Source: Solwaraspora sp. WMMD791 (GTDB lineage: Bacteria > Actinomycetota > Actinomycetes > Mycobacteriales > Micromonosporaceae). Taken from it: DNA of 64,000 nucleotides. The stretch lies in contig NZ_CP120737.1 in NCBI RefSeq assembly GCF_029581195.1, positions 6,425,001 to 6,489,000 on the forward strand, in the 5' to 3' direction. The translations under genes and the position numbers were made by a program. This document shows positions 19,611 through 28,893 of this stretch, piece by piece (position 1 is the stretch's first letter; each line of letters begins with the position of its first letter). The notes under the pieces were generated by a model. It was not told the DNA's origin and did no database searches. It saw only the letters and a program-made list of their open reading frames with translations.

Positions 19611-20846
19611 ATGCGTCTGGAGCAATCGCACCGTACGGAGCGCTTCGGTGCCGTTCGCATCCATGAGCTTCAGCGTGTCATCGAGCTGGACTCGGGGGAT
19701 GCCACGGGTGACCTGGAGCGTGGGCTCGTTTCACAGGACGACATCCGCACGATCGAACGTGATCTGGTGGTGGTCATTCCCTGCATGAACGAGACACGCA
19801 GGGTGATCGAAGGAGTGCTCTCCGGTATTCCGCACGACTGCCTGATCGTGCTGGTGTCCAACAGCGCCCGGCAGCCGGTGGACCGTTACGAAATCGAGGC
19901 CCACACGGTCGAGCAGTTCTGCCGGTCCGCCGACCGCCCGGCCATCACCGTGCATCAGCGCGATCCCGGACTGGCCGCCGCCATGAAGGCGGCCGGCATG
20001 CCGGAGCTGATCGACGACAGCGGGCTGGTCCGTACCGGCAAGGGCGAGGCGATGCTGATCGGCATGGCGGTGGCCGCGCTGACCGGTCGCCGGTACGTCG
20101 GCTACGTCGACGCGGACAACTACGTCCCCGGTGCGGTGCACGAGTACTGCAAGGTCTACGCGGCCGGCCTGCACCTGGCCGACAGCCCGTACGCGATGGT
20201 CCGGATCTCCTGGCACTCCAAGCCCAAGCTGCGTGACGGCCGGTTGTTCTTCAGCCGCCGGGGCCGCAGCTCCGAGATCACCAACAGTTTCCTGAACCGG
20301 CTGATCGCCGAGTACTCCGGATTCGGCACCGAGGTCATCGCCACCGGCAACGCCGGCGAACACGCCCTCAGTCTCGAGCTGGGGCTGCGACTACGGCTGG
20401 CCGGCGGCTTCGCCGTCGAACCCTACGAGTACGTCGACCTGTTCGAGCGCTTCGGCGGGGTCCTGGAGACCGACTGCCCACCGGTGCTGGCCAGCGCGGT
20501 GCCGGTGCTGCAGGTCGAGACCCGCAACCCGCACTTCCACGACAACAAGGGCGAAGACCACGTCCAAGGCATGCGGATGCAGGCGCTGAACGTGCTCTAC
20601 CACTCGCCGGTCTGCCTGCCCGCGGTTCGGGAGGCGATCGTCGAGTTCATGGTCGCCCAGGGCGCGCTGGCCCCCGGTGCCGAGCCGCCGCGCGAGCGGA
20701 TCTATCCGCCGGTCGGTTCCCTCGCGTTCGACCTGCTCTTCGACACGCTGGACGCGGAGGCCGAGACGTTCCGGCAGATCGGCGAGGGGGTCATCGACCG
20801 GGCCCGGATTCCACGCCAACCGGTCGGACCGGTCGCCACGACCTGA
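19611..20846 (+). CDS. mpgS: Mannosyl-3-phosphoglycerate synthase (GT55)
   Basis: A 411-residue glycosyltransferase that moves mannose from GDP-mannose to 3-phosphoglycerate, making the precursor of the compatible solute mannosylglycerate or of related polymers. It has the family N-terminus RLEQSHRTERFGAVRIHELQ, the nucleotide-sugar metal motif YVDADNYVPGAVHEY, and NPHFHDNKGEDHV. An in-frame ATG at 19584 is also possible. No mannosyl-3-phosphoglycerate phosphatase gene is adjacent. The next gene, serA, also uses 3-phosphoglycerate. Confidence 0.85.
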   Translation: MRLEQSHRTERFGAVRIHELQRVIELDSGDATGDLERGLVSQDDIRTIERDLVVVIPCMNETRRVIEGVLSGIPHDCLIVLVSNSARQPVDRYEIEAHTVEQFCRSADRPAITVHQRDPGLAAAMKAAGMPELIDDSGLVRTGKGEAMLIGMAVAALTGRRYVGYVDADNYVPGAVHEYCKVYAAGLHLADSPYAMVRISWHSKPKLRDGRLFFSRRGRSSEITNSFLNRLIAEYSGFGTEVIATGNAGEHALSLELGLRLRLAGGFAVEPYEYVDLFERFGGVLETDCPPVLASAVPVLQVETRNPHFHDNKGEDHVQGMRMQALNVLYHSPVCLPAVREAIVEFMVAQGALAPGAEPPRERIYPPVGSLAFDLLFDTLDAEAETFRQIGEGVIDRARIPRQPVGPVATT

Positions 20847-20972
20847 TTCCGGGCCCCCGGCCCGTGCGGTGATCAGGGGCGGTTCCGGAGAAGGTACGGG
20901 CTACCCGCGCACGCGGGCCTCGTCACATCTGCCGACGGCGCGACCCGGCCGAACGGGTGTTAGGTCTGATTT

Positions 20973-20986
20973 GTGAGGGCCCTCAC
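20973..20986. promoter_or_regulatory. 14-bp perfect palindrome in the 289-bp gap before serA
   Basis: GTGAGGGCCCTCAC is fully self-complementary. The gap between mpgS and serA (20847-21135) holds no convincing gene. The palindrome could be an operator of serA or part of an mpgS terminator. Confidence 0.35.
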
Positions 20987-21135
20987 CCCCGGCCCCGAGT
21001 CCTGCCGTCCACGGGTGCGCCTACGATCGCGGGTAGGCCGCCTCCGTGCCGGCGCGACGCCCGGGCGGGGGAGCGTAGGGCGCAGAGCGGCGCCCCACCG
21101 CCGCAGATACCCGTCCCGGACGACCTTGAGGACCC

Positions 21136-22734
21136 ATGAATCCTGTCGTACTGATCGCCGAAGAGCTCGCGCCCGCCGCTATCGACGTGCTCGCCCACGA
21201 CTTCGATGTCCGTCACGTCGACGGCACGGACCGCCCCGCACTGCTCGCCGCGCTCGCCGACGCCCACGCGGTGATCGTGCGCAGCGCCACCCAGATCGAC
21301 GCCGAGGCGCTGGCCGCCGCCCCCCGACTGAAGGTGGTCGCGCGGGCCGGGGTCGGCCTGGACAACGTCGAGGTGCCGGCCGCCACCGCCCGTGGCGTGA
21401 TGGTCGTCAACGCTCCGACCTCGAACATCGTCTCCGCCGCCGAGCAGGCCATCGCACTGCTGCTGGCGGTGGCCCGAAACACCGCCAGCGCCAGCGCCGC
21501 GCTCAAGGCCGGCGAGTGGAAGCGGTCGAAGTACACCGGCGTGGAGATCCAGGGCAAGACGGTCGGCGTCGTCGGGCTCGGCCGCATCGGGGTGCTGTTC
21601 GCCCAGCGGATCGCGGCCTTCGGGACCCGGCTGATCGCCTACGACCCCTACATCCAGCCGGCCCGGGCCGCGCAGCTCGGGGTCCGCCTGGTCGGGCTGG
21701 AGGAGCTGCTGCGGGAGAGCGACTTCATCTCGATCCACCTGCCGAAGACCCCGGAGACTCTCGGTCTGATCGGCGAGAAGGAGCTGGCGATCGTCAAGCC
21801 CGGGGTCCGTATCGTCAACGCCGCCCGGGGCGGGCTCGTCGACGAGCAGGCGCTGGCCGACGCCCTCGCCGAAGGCCGGGTCGGCGGTGCCGGTGTCGAC
21901 GTGTACGCCAAGGAGCCGTGCACCAGCTCGCCGCTGTTCGCCTTCGACAACGTGGTGGCCACCCCGCACCTGGGTGCCTCCACGGCAGAGGCGCAGGACA
22001 AGGCCGGGCTGGCCGTGGCCCGCAGCGTCAAGCTGGCCCTGCAGGGCGAGTTCGTGCCGGACGCGGTCAACGTCCAGGCCGGCGGCGTGGTCGCCGAGGA
22101 GGTCCGCCCGCTGCTGCCGTTGGCGGAGCGGCTCGGCAAGGTCTTCACCGCGGTCGCCGGGGTGGTCGCGGCCAGCGTCACCGTCGAGGTGCGTGGCGAG
22201 GTCGTCGCCAACGAGGTGTCGGTGCTCAAGCTCGCCGCGACCAAGGGCCTGTTCGCCTCGGTGGTCGAGGAGCAGGTGACCTACGTCAACGCGCCGCACC
22301 TGGCGGCCGAGCGGGGCGTCGAGGTCGAGCTGGTCACCCACCCGGACACCGTCGAGCAGGCCAACCTGGTGACGGTCCGCGGAGTGCTGCCCGACGGCGG
22401 TACGGTCAGCGTCTCGGGCACCGTGGTCTCCACTGCCGGTCGCGACGTCATCCGGCTGACCGAGGTCGACGGGTTCGACCTGGAGCTCACCGCCGATGGC
22501 ATTCTGCTGTTCTTCCGGTACACCGACCGGCCCGGCGTGGTCGGCAGCATCGGGTCGATCCTCGGCGAGGCCGGAGTCAACATCGCGGCGATGCAGGTGG
22601 CCCGACGTTCCGCCGGCGGTGAGGCGCTGATGGCCCTCACCGTCGACTCGGCGGTCGGCGCGGAGTCGCTGAGCACCGCCGCCAGTTCGATCGGGGCGAC
22701 CGCGGCCAGCGTCGTCGACCTGCGCGACGAGTAG
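21136..22734 (+). CDS. serA: D-3-phosphoglycerate dehydrogenase
   Basis: A 532-residue type-1 enzyme that oxidises 3-phosphoglycerate to 3-phosphohydroxypyruvate, the first step of serine synthesis. The NAD-binding motif is GLGRIGVLFAQR. Catalytic-domain segments include RAGVGLDNVE, NAARGGLVDE and TPHLGASTAEA. The C-terminal part holds the allosteric substrate-binding domain and an ACT domain (about 455-532, starting FFRYTDRPGVVGSIG), through which serine inhibits the enzyme. ATG 21136 gives the usual N-terminus. Confidence 0.96.
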   Translation: MNPVVLIAEELAPAAIDVLAHDFDVRHVDGTDRPALLAALADAHAVIVRSATQIDAEALAAAPRLKVVARAGVGLDNVEVPAATARGVMVVNAPTSNIVSAAEQAIALLLAVARNTASASAALKAGEWKRSKYTGVEIQGKTVGVVGLGRIGVLFAQRIAAFGTRLIAYDPYIQPARAAQLGVRLVGLEELLRESDFISIHLPKTPETLGLIGEKELAIVKPGVRIVNAARGGLVDEQALADALAEGRVGGAGVDVYAKEPCTSSPLFAFDNVVATPHLGASTAEAQDKAGLAVARSVKLALQGEFVPDAVNVQAGGVVAEEVRPLLPLAERLGKVFTAVAGVVAASVTVEVRGEVVANEVSVLKLAATKGLFASVVEEQVTYVNAPHLAAERGVEVELVTHPDTVEQANLVTVRGVLPDGGTVSVSGTVVSTAGRDVIRLTEVDGFDLELTADGILLFFRYTDRPGVVGSIGSILGEAGVNIAAMQVARRSAGGEALMALTVDSAVGAESLSTAASSIGATAASVVDLRDE

Positions 22735-22768
22735 TCACCCCGGCGCGGTCGGGGAGCCGTCACCGGTG

Positions 22769-22801
22769 CGGCGGTTCGGGGACACGGTCCCCGAACCGCC
22801 G
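22769..22801. terminator. Strong hairpin between convergent serA and a hypothetical gene
   Basis: Arms 22769-22783 and 22787-22801 are perfectly complementary around an ACG loop. The hairpin lies between two convergent stop codons and probably ends transcripts in both directions. Confidence 0.7.
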
Positions 22802-22806
22802 TCGGC

Positions 22807-23181
22807 TCAGCGGGTCGGCGCGCTGGTCGTCGGCGGGTAGACCGAGCCGTCCTGCGGATCGAGCAGCAGCAGGTCGTGCTCCTGGGCCAGCCGTTCGATG
22901 GCCAGCAGGACCGCGTCGTCGCAGGTGTCGCGGAGATTCATTTCGATGTGATCCGTTGCGGTGTGTAGTGGGACCTTTGCCCACGGGCACTCCTCGCTGG
23001 TGGCGGCGGCGCCCCGGTCCGGGTAGTCAGCGGTCAACGCGGCGTGGAACGACCTGATCCGGCGGTCGGTGTCGCCATCGGCGTGCTCACCCTGCCGGCA
23101 CAGTTCATGCGCGGCGTGTACGTCCGCCGAAGTGGACTGATCGTCCAACGCCCATACGACTAGATCGAATGTCACGCGCAC
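22807..23181 (-). CDS. Small conserved hypothetical protein
   Basis: A 124-residue soluble acidic protein of unknown function. The N-terminus, VTFDLVVWALD, and a later HDLLLLDPQDGSVYPP segment are the clearest features; the latter resembles the ends of immunity-like or DUF proteins common in actinobacteria. GTG 23181 or GTG 23175 could be the start. It converges on serA and stands alone. Confidence 0.6.
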   Translation of the reverse strand: MRVTFDLVVWALDDQSTSADVHAAHELCRQGEHADGDTDRRIRSFHAALTADYPDRGAAATSEECPWAKVPLHTATDHIEMNLRDTCDDAVLLAIERLAQEHDLLLLDPQDGSVYPPTTSAPTR

Positions 23182-23344
23182 AGCGTGCCATCCACCCGGT
23201 CGAGGATTCCAACCAGTGGGGTGGTCGACCGGCCCGGATGGCGAGTTTGGGTCCTTGCGTCCGGTTGTGGGTAATCGATAACGTGTCGATGCGGTCGCTG
23301 GGGAAGTCGTGGTGCGGTCACGTCTTCGGGTGACGTCCGATCGC

Positions 23345-23366
23345 GCCGTCGGCCCCCGCCGACGGC
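23345..23366 (-). terminator. Hairpin downstream of apbE
   Basis: GCCGTCGG (23345-23352) pairs with CCGACGGC (23359-23366) across a 6-base loop, 36 bp past the apbE stop. A second perfect 14-bp stem (23404-23417 with 23427-23440) covers the last apbE codons. The rest of 23182-23402 shows nothing else clear. Confidence 0.45.
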
Positions 23367-23402
23367 ACCCCCGGTGCGCGGGCCGAGCGCGCGTGTCGCC
23401 GG

Positions 23403-24269
23403 TCAGCTCCCGTGGTCACTTGCCGAGACCACGGGAGCTGGCCGGGCCGTCGTCGGACCACCGGTCAGCATCTGGTAGCCGTCGGCGGTGGGAAACCAGT
23501 GCAGACCGGCCGGGCCGGCGGCGAACAGCGCCGTCGCGTAACCGTCGGCCACCGCCAGATCGGGGCCGATCACCGTCGCCGCCGATTCCCGCCGCACCAC
23601 AGTGCCGCGGTGCGGGTCGATCACCGGGCTACGGCGGGTGGTCAGTCCACAGGTGCCGATTGCGCCGTCCACCATGGTCACCACTGTCGGTGGTCGGTCG
23701 GCGGTGCCCGGTGCGGCGGGCGAGGAGAGGGCGATCCGCCACGGCCCACCGTGTGGCGCGTGCCCACGTACCGTCAGGTCGCCGCCGCTGACCACGGCGT
23801 AGTCACTGATTCCGGCCGCGCGCAACCGGCTGGCGGCGCGTTCGATCGCCCAGCCCTTGATCATCCCGGCCGGATCGAACCCGCCGGGGACCGCCCACGG
23901 GTCGAACCAGCCCTCGGTGGCGACCCGCATCGCCAGGCACCGGTCCACGATGTCGGCCAGTGGCGGATAGATCTCCGGGGCCACCTCGCCCCGGCGCAGC
24001 AGGGAGACCAGGCTGTTGGGTCGCAGTGGACTGTAGGTGACGTCGACCGCCCGCAGCTCGGCCACCGCGTCGGCGATCGCCTCGCTCAGCCCACGCCGGC
24101 CGATCCGCTCACCGGCGACCAGGACGAACCGGAACTCGGCGGTCGAGGTGGTGACGGTGTGCCGGGCCACCAGCAGGCCGGGGGAGTGCGCATCAGCGGG
24201 CGGTGCGGCGGCGGCCACGCCGATCCGCAGGTCGGGGGGCTCCGGCTGGGCCGCGCGTCGTGCCAGCAT
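23403..24269 (-). CDS. apbE: FAD:protein FMN transferase (ApbE family)
   Basis: A 288-residue protein that attaches FMN to Thr/Ser of target flavoproteins using FAD. Family motifs are FDPAGMIKGWAIERAA, VVSGGDLTVRG, GTCGLTTRRSPVIDP and a C-terminal DGYATALF with the metal-binding Asp. No lipobox is visible, so it is probably cytoplasmic. AAGGAG lies upstream of ATG 24269. It is divergent from leuB, and no obvious target flavoprotein is next to it. Confidence 0.88.
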   Translation of the reverse strand: MLARRAAQPEPPDLRIGVAAAAPPADAHSPGLLVARHTVTTSTAEFRFVLVAGERIGRRGLSEAIADAVAELRAVDVTYSPLRPNSLVSLLRRGEVAPEIYPPLADIVDRCLAMRVATEGWFDPWAVPGGFDPAGMIKGWAIERAASRLRAAGISDYAVVSGGDLTVRGHAPHGGPWRIALSSPAAPGTADRPPTVVTMVDGAIGTCGLTTRRSPVIDPHRGTVVRRESAATVIGPDLAVADGYATALFAAGPAGLHWFPTADGYQMLTGGPTTARPAPVVSASDHGS

Positions 24270-24488
24270 CGTCGGCGTTCTCCTTCACACCGGCGCCCGG
24301 TGCCGGTCTTCACCTACAGTAGCCGTTCGGCATGGATAAAGTGTTGGGCCCGGCTGTGTGGTGGCTGTGCGCTTCCAGCTGCCCGGCACATCGGCGTGTG
24401 TCCGAATCATGGGACTCGCGTACCGTTTTGCGGGATGATCGCTTAACGTTCGCTAGGCGTTCGATGGTTCTGCGACGAAGGAGTGGAC

Positions 24489-25526
24489 GTGGCGATGGCG
24501 CGGATCGCGGTCGTGGCCGGCGACGGCATCGGGTCCGAGGTGACCGCGCAGGCCCGCAAGGTCATCGACGCGGTGCTGCCCGGCGTCGAGGCCACCGAGT
24601 ACGACCTCGGTGCGGCCCGCTACCACCGCACCGGCGAGGTGCTGCCCGACTCGGTCCTGGCCGAGCTGGCCGAGCACGACGCCATCCTGCTCGGCGCGGT
24701 CGGCGACCCCACCGTGCCGCCGGGCGTGCTGGAGCGCGGCCTGCTGCTCAAACTGCGGTTCGCCTTCGACCAGTACGTCAACCTGCGGCCGTCGCGACTC
24801 TGGCCGGGCACGACCAGCCCGCTCGGCGGGGTCAAGCCCGGTGAGATCGACTTCGTGGTGGTCCGCGAAGGCACCGAAGGGCTCTACACCGGTGCCGGTG
24901 GCACCATGCACCGCGACACCCCGGCCGAGGTCGCCACCGAGGAGAGCCTCAACACCCGCCACGGCGTCGAGCGGGTCATCCGCGACGCCTTCGCCCGCGC
25001 CGCACGCCGCGAGCGTCGCAAGGTCACCCTGGTGCACAAGACCAACGTGCTGACCCACGCCGGCTCGCTGTGGGCCCGCGCGTTCGCCGACGTCAAGGCC
25101 GAGTTCCCGGACATCGAGACCGAGTACCAGCACGTCGACGCGGCGGCCATGTTCATGGTCACCCAGCCGCAGCGCTACGACGTGGTGGTCACCGACAACC
25201 TGTTCGGCGACATCCTCACCGACATCGCCGCCGCGGTCACCGGCGGCATCGGCCTGGCCGCCAGCGGCTGCATCAACCCGCAGCGGCAGTTCCCGTCGAT
25301 GTTCGAACCGGTGCACGGCTCCGCGCCGGACATCGCCGGCAAGGGCGTCGCGGACCCGGTCGCCGCCGTACTGTCCGCGTCGCTGCTGCTCGACCACCTC
25401 GGTCATCCCGAGCAGGCCGAGCGAGTAACCCGGGCGGTCGCGGCCGAGCTGGCCTCCCGTACGCCGGGAGCCGCGCTGCGTACCGCCGAGATCGGTGACC
25501 GGCTCGCCGCCCACGCGGCGGGCTGA
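24489..25526 (+). CDS. leuB: 3-isopropylmalate dehydrogenase
   Basis: A 345-residue enzyme that oxidises and decarboxylates 3-isopropylmalate in leucine synthesis. It has the family N-terminus [15 protein letters not shown], Asp-containing metal motifs DAAAMFMV and [19 protein letters not shown] and [20 protein letters not shown] ends 5 bases before GTG 24489; ATG 24495 is a plausible alternative. It is a single gene with a 219-bp upstream region shared with divergent apbE. Confidence 0.95.
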   Translation: MAMARIAVVAGDGIGSEVTAQARKVIDAVLPGVEATEYDLGAARYHRTGEVLPDSVLAELAEHDAILLGAVGDPTVPPGVLERGLLLKLRFAFDQYVNLRPSRLWPGTTSPLGGVKPGEIDFVVVREGTEGLYTGAGGTMHRDTPAEVATEESLNTRHGVERVIRDAFARAARRERRKVTLVHKTNVLTHAGSLWARAFADVKAEFPDIETEYQHVDAAAMFMVTQPQRYDVVVTDNLFGDILTDIAAAVTGGIGLAASGCINPQRQFPSMFEPVHGSAPDIAGKGVADPVAAVLSASLLLDHLGHPEQAERVTRAVAAELASRTPGAALRTAEIGDRLAAHAAG

Positions 25527-25878
25527 GCCCAGCCGGTCGACCCGCGTACCGCCGTCGACCCCCGCCGGTGCCGCACCGCGCACCGGCCGCGCCGACCGGC
25601 GCCCGCCCTCGCCACGCGCCTCGGCGGTCCAGGTCCGCGCCCGTCAATCCGGCGAGCCGTCCGGTACGGCACCGTCGACCCGCGCGTCGCCGCGTGGACC
25701 GTTCGGTGCCCCGTACCGGTTGGCACGCCGACGTACCGTGGCCGTCGACGGTCGTGCCGACGGCCAATCATCAGATGGCGGCATCGCCGGCCGTCGCGCC
25801 GGTTCCCGCTGAACGAACGTTCGGGGTAAGTTGCATGACACACAGCTTCGTCGTTTTCTCGCCATGGAGGTCAGCCCG

Positions 25879-26976
25879 ATGATCGGCGGTGACAAACTCG
25901 ATTTCGAGATTCGTCCGAATCCGCACCCGGTAGCCGCCGCTGAACGCTCCGCGCTGCTGGCCAATCCCGGATTCGGGCAGATCTTCACCGACCACATGGT
26001 CACCGTCCGGTACGCCGAGGGCAAAGGCTGGTACGACGCCCGCGTCGAGCCGCGTGCCCCGATCCCGATGGATCCGGCGACCGCCGTCCTGCACTACGCC
26101 CAGGAGATCTTCGAAGGGCTCAAGGCCTACCAGGCCGCCGACGGTGGAGTGACGTTGTTCCGTCCCGACGCCAACGCTGCCCGGTTCGTCGCCTCGGCGG
26201 CCCGGATGGCCATGCCCGCCCTGCCGGAGCCGGTCTTCCTCGACTCGTTGCGGCACCTGGTCACGGCCGATCGTGAGTGGATCCCGCAGGGCGAGGAGGG
26301 CAGCCTCTACCTGCGTCCGTTCATGTTCGCCAGTGAGGTGTTCCTCGGCGTGCGGCCGGCCCGCGAGTACCTCTACGCGGTGATCGCCTCGCCGGTCGGC
26401 TCCTACTTCTCCGGCGGCGTCAAACCGGTGACGGTCTGGGCCTCCTCGCTCTACACCCGGGCCGCTCCGGGTGGCACCGGCGCGGCCAAGTGCGGCGGCA
26501 ACTACGCGGCGTCCCTGGTGGCGCAGGCCGAGGCGATCGAGCACGGCTGCGACCAGGTGGTCTTCCTCGACGCGGTGGAGCGCCGCTACGTCGACGAACT
26601 CGGCGGGATGAACGTCTTCTTCGTCTACGACGACGGCTCGATGGTCACCCCGCCGCTGACCGGGGCGATCCTGCCGGGCATCACCCGCGAATCGGTGATC
26701 ACTCTGGCGCGGCGCGCCGGCCACCAGGTCGTCGAGCGGCCGGTCAGCCTGGAACAGTGGCGGGCCGACGCGGCCAGCGGCCGACTGCGGGAGGCGTTCG
26801 CCTGCGGCACCGCTGCGGTGATCACTCCGATCGGCCGGGTCCGGTCGGCCGACGGCGAGTTCGTCGTCGCCGACGGTGGCTCGGGTGAGGTGACCACCTC
26901 GTTGCGTCAGACCCTGGTCGACCTGCAGCGGGGCCGCGCCGCCGACCCGGACGGCTGGGTGCACCGGGTGCTCTGA
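25879..26976 (+). CDS. ilvE: Branched-chain amino acid aminotransferase
   Basis: A 365-residue pyridoxal-phosphate enzyme of fold type IV that makes the last step to valine, leucine and isoleucine from 2-oxo acids. The catalytic Lys is in GAAKCGGNYAASL. Substrate motifs are EIFEGLKAY and LRPFMFASE, and phosphate binding is by FACGTAAVITPIG. GGAGG lies 8 bases before ATG 25879. The 352-bp gap upstream (25527-25878) has no gene; it holds only a weak SOS-like sequence at 25810-25823. Confidence 0.95.
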   Translation: MIGGDKLDFEIRPNPHPVAAAERSALLANPGFGQIFTDHMVTVRYAEGKGWYDARVEPRAPIPMDPATAVLHYAQEIFEGLKAYQAADGGVTLFRPDANAARFVASAARMAMPALPEPVFLDSLRHLVTADREWIPQGEEGSLYLRPFMFASEVFLGVRPAREYLYAVIASPVGSYFSGGVKPVTVWASSLYTRAAPGGTGAAKCGGNYAASLVAQAEAIEHGCDQVVFLDAVERRYVDELGGMNVFFVYDDGSMVTPPLTGAILPGITRESVITLARRAGHQVVERPVSLEQWRADAASGRLREAFACGTAAVITPIGRVRSADGEFVVADGGSGEVTTSLRQTLVDLQRGRAADPDGWVHRVL

Positions 26977-27036
26977 CCCGGTAAGGAGACCACTGTCGGG
27001 CCGGGTGTGGCGGATCTTCCCGTCGCCACCCCGGCC

Positions 27037-27093
27037 CGGTCGACCTTGCCGCCCCCGGTCGACCTTGCCGCCCCCGGTCGACCTTGCCGCCCC
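27037..27093. repeat. Three tandem copies of a 19-bp unit after ilvE
   Basis: CGGTCGACCTTGCCGCCCC is repeated three times with period 19 in the convergent gap between ilvE and the phosphatase gene (26977-27133). No gene is seen there. Confidence 0.8.
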
Positions 27094-27133
27094 GGGTGCG
27101 GCCGTGGCAGGTCGGTCGGTCAGCAGGTGTGCG

Positions 27134-27874
27134 TCAGTCGGTCAGCAGGTGCGCGCGCAGCGCCTCGATCCGGTCGGCGGGCAGGCCGGCGCCGCGCAGG
27201 TAACCCTCGACCGAACCGTGCCGCTGGCGCAGCTCGGTCAGGAACATCTGCATCGCCTCCGCCGGGCAGCAGAAGAACGGCTCGGGCACCAGATGCTCGT
27301 TGCCCCGCTGGGTCCGCAGCCAGGCCAGCAGCTGCGCGCTGCCGGTCGTGCTCAACTCGTAGTCCTCGGCGATCACCGGGTCGGGCACCCCGAGCAGCGA
27401 CAACGTCATCGCGCAGATCAGCCCGGTGCGGTCCTTGCCGGCCATGCAGTGCACCACCGCCGGGGCGGTCTGCTCCTCCGCCAGCAGCGCCATCGCCGTG
27501 ACGATCCCGTCGGCGGCCTGCTCGGTGAGATCGTGGTAGCGGTCGGCCAGGTAGCGGGCCGGGCCCTGCTCCGGCTGGTACGGGATCTCGTCCCAGTCCT
27601 GGTGCACCAGGTGGACGTGACGGTAGTCGAGCCCGTCGGCCGGCCGGATCCGGCCGAAGGTGTCGATCTCGTGGGGGCGACGCAGGTCGATCACCGTACG
27701 CACGCCCAGCGCCGCGAACATCGGCTCGTCGTCGCCGCTGAGCCGGTGCGGCGAGTCCGCCCGGTAGATGCGTTGCCAGCGGACGGTCCGGCCGTCGAGT
27801 CCTTCGTATCCGCCGATGTCGCGGAAGTTGAACATGGTCGCGAAGGCCAGGGAACGCAGCGCAGCGGTCGTCAT
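27134..27874 (-). CDS. Protein tyrosine/serine phosphatase family protein
   Basis: A 246-residue protein of the tyrosine phosphatase superfamily (Y_phosphatase3 type). The active-site loop HCMAGKDRTG carries the CX5R motif with catalytic Cys and Arg, and the N-terminal NFRDIGGY is typical for the group. RRPHEID probably supplies a substrate contact. Members act on phosphotyrosine/serine or phosphoinositides; the substrate here is unknown. It stands alone, convergent with ilvE. Confidence 0.88.
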   Translation of the reverse strand: MTTAALRSLAFATMFNFRDIGGYEGLDGRTVRWQRIYRADSPHRLSGDDEPMFAALGVRTVIDLRRPHEIDTFGRIRPADGLDYRHVHLVHQDWDEIPYQPEQGPARYLADRYHDLTEQAADGIVTAMALLAEEQTAPAVVHCMAGKDRTGLICAMTLSLLGVPDPVIAEDYELSTTGSAQLLAWLRTQRGNEHLVPEPFFCCPAEAMQMFLTELRQRHGSVEGYLRGAGLPADRIEALRAHLLTD

Positions 27875-28018
27875 GTCTCCACGGTAGGGCGGCCCCGGCC
27901 GATCGGAAAGGCCAGCGCCGCCGCCACGACGTGGGTACGTCGCGTCGGCGGCGCTGTCGAACGGTGGAGCCCCGGTGGTGCGACGACCGGGGGCGCGGAT
28001 CTGCGTACCGGACCGGGG

Positions 28019-28492
28019 TCAGATGACCCGGCCGGGTGCGATCGGCGGGACCGGGGCACCGTACGTGCCGCCGTAGTAGCCGCCGAGGGTGTCGCGGTAG
28101 GCCGGATCGGTCCCGGTGGTCTCGTCGTACTCGGGGGAGTCCTTGATCTGGTCCTTGCTGCGGTCGACGTAGACCTTCTCCTCGTCGTGGTCGACGTGAT
28201 CGACCACCCCGGCGGGCAGCATCACCTTCTTGCCGAAGATCCATGGACCGGTGTCGACGATCAGGTAGCTGCTGTCGGTCTCGTCGCTGGCGGAGTCGAT
28301 CTTGCCGATGCTGCCGTCGGTCGCCTCGACCTTGTAGCCGGCCAGGTTGGTGCCCTCGACACCGACGTCGTCGCGGTAGCGCCACGGGTCGAACTCCCCG
28401 GCCGGAGCACCGCCGACGACGGCACCCTGACCGCCGTTCGGCGGCAGACCCGGGGCCTGCGCTGCGGAATGGCGCGGATCGAGCGTGTTCAT
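28019..28492 (-). CDS. PRC-barrel domain protein
   Basis: A 157-residue soluble protein with one PRC-barrel (about 45-115): LAGYKVEATDGSIGKIDSA, then YLIVDTGPWIFGKKVMLPAG and VYVDRSKDQIKDSP. Such proteins are often stress- or RNA-processing-associated, but no role can be stated. The C-terminal tail is Gly/Tyr- and Pro-rich. GAAGGAGTGAGG precedes the ATG. Divergent from cimA. Confidence 0.85.
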   Translation of the reverse strand: MNTLDPRHSAAQAPGLPPNGGQGAVVGGAPAGEFDPWRYRDDVGVEGTNLAGYKVEATDGSIGKIDSASDETDSSYLIVDTGPWIFGKKVMLPAGVVDHVDHDEEKVYVDRSKDQIKDSPEYDETTGTDPAYRDTLGGYYGGTYGAPVPPIAPGRVI

Positions 28493-28714
28493 CGGACCTC
28501 ACTCCTTCGCTGACGTGAACATGCCTGCGCTGTCCGACTCGACATACCCGCGGTGGTCGATCCGCACACCTGACGCCGATAGACGCCGTTCACTTGTCGA
28601 CCCGGGCGAACCACTCGGCGGGACTGGCCAGCCGTGCTGCGACGGGCCGGGTAACCGTCCCGCGATGTGGATTCGACTACCGACCTGGCCGCCTTCGGTG
28701 GCAAAGTACCCTAC

Positions 28715-28747
28715 GTGACTCGCCTCGTACTCATTATTGGCACCTAG
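28715..28747 (+). CDS. cimA leader peptide
   Basis: A 10-residue frame, MTRLVLIIGT, from GTG to TAG. Residues 4-8 are Leu-Val-Leu-Ile-Ile, an unbroken run of branched-chain codons. It is followed at once by a stem (28748-28775) and a terminator with a T tract, and then cimA. This is a ribosome-mediated attenuator sensing charged Leu/Val/Ile tRNA. CAAAGT at 28702-28707 sits at the right distance to be a -10 element for a leaderless start. Confidence 0.75.
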   Translation: MTRLVLIIGT

Positions 28748-28805
28748 CGCGCCGGCAACCCTCCGCCGAGCGCGCAGACCTCTCGCATCCGCGGGGGGTC
28801 TTTTT
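28748..28805 (+). terminator. cimA attenuator: upstream stem plus intrinsic terminator
   Basis: GCGCGCCGGC (28748-28757) pairs with GCCG-A-GCGCGC (28765-28775). A second stem has arms 28777-28786 and 28791-28800, with two G-T pairs and an ATCC loop, followed by TTTTT at 28801-28805. It lies 89 bp before the cimA start. Confidence 0.8.
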
Positions 28806-28893
28806 GTTGGCCGTACGAGGCAGGCCGATCAGCGGGCAGGGGCGGACCCGGCGCGGACGCGGCGGCGCGGGACACCCGGTGAAAGGAACCAGG

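Noticed and set aside
25810-25823. SOS-box-like TGAAC-N4-GTTCG upstream of ilvE
   Set aside because: ilvE is not a damage gene, the outer bases do not match and no promoter fits it; likely chance.
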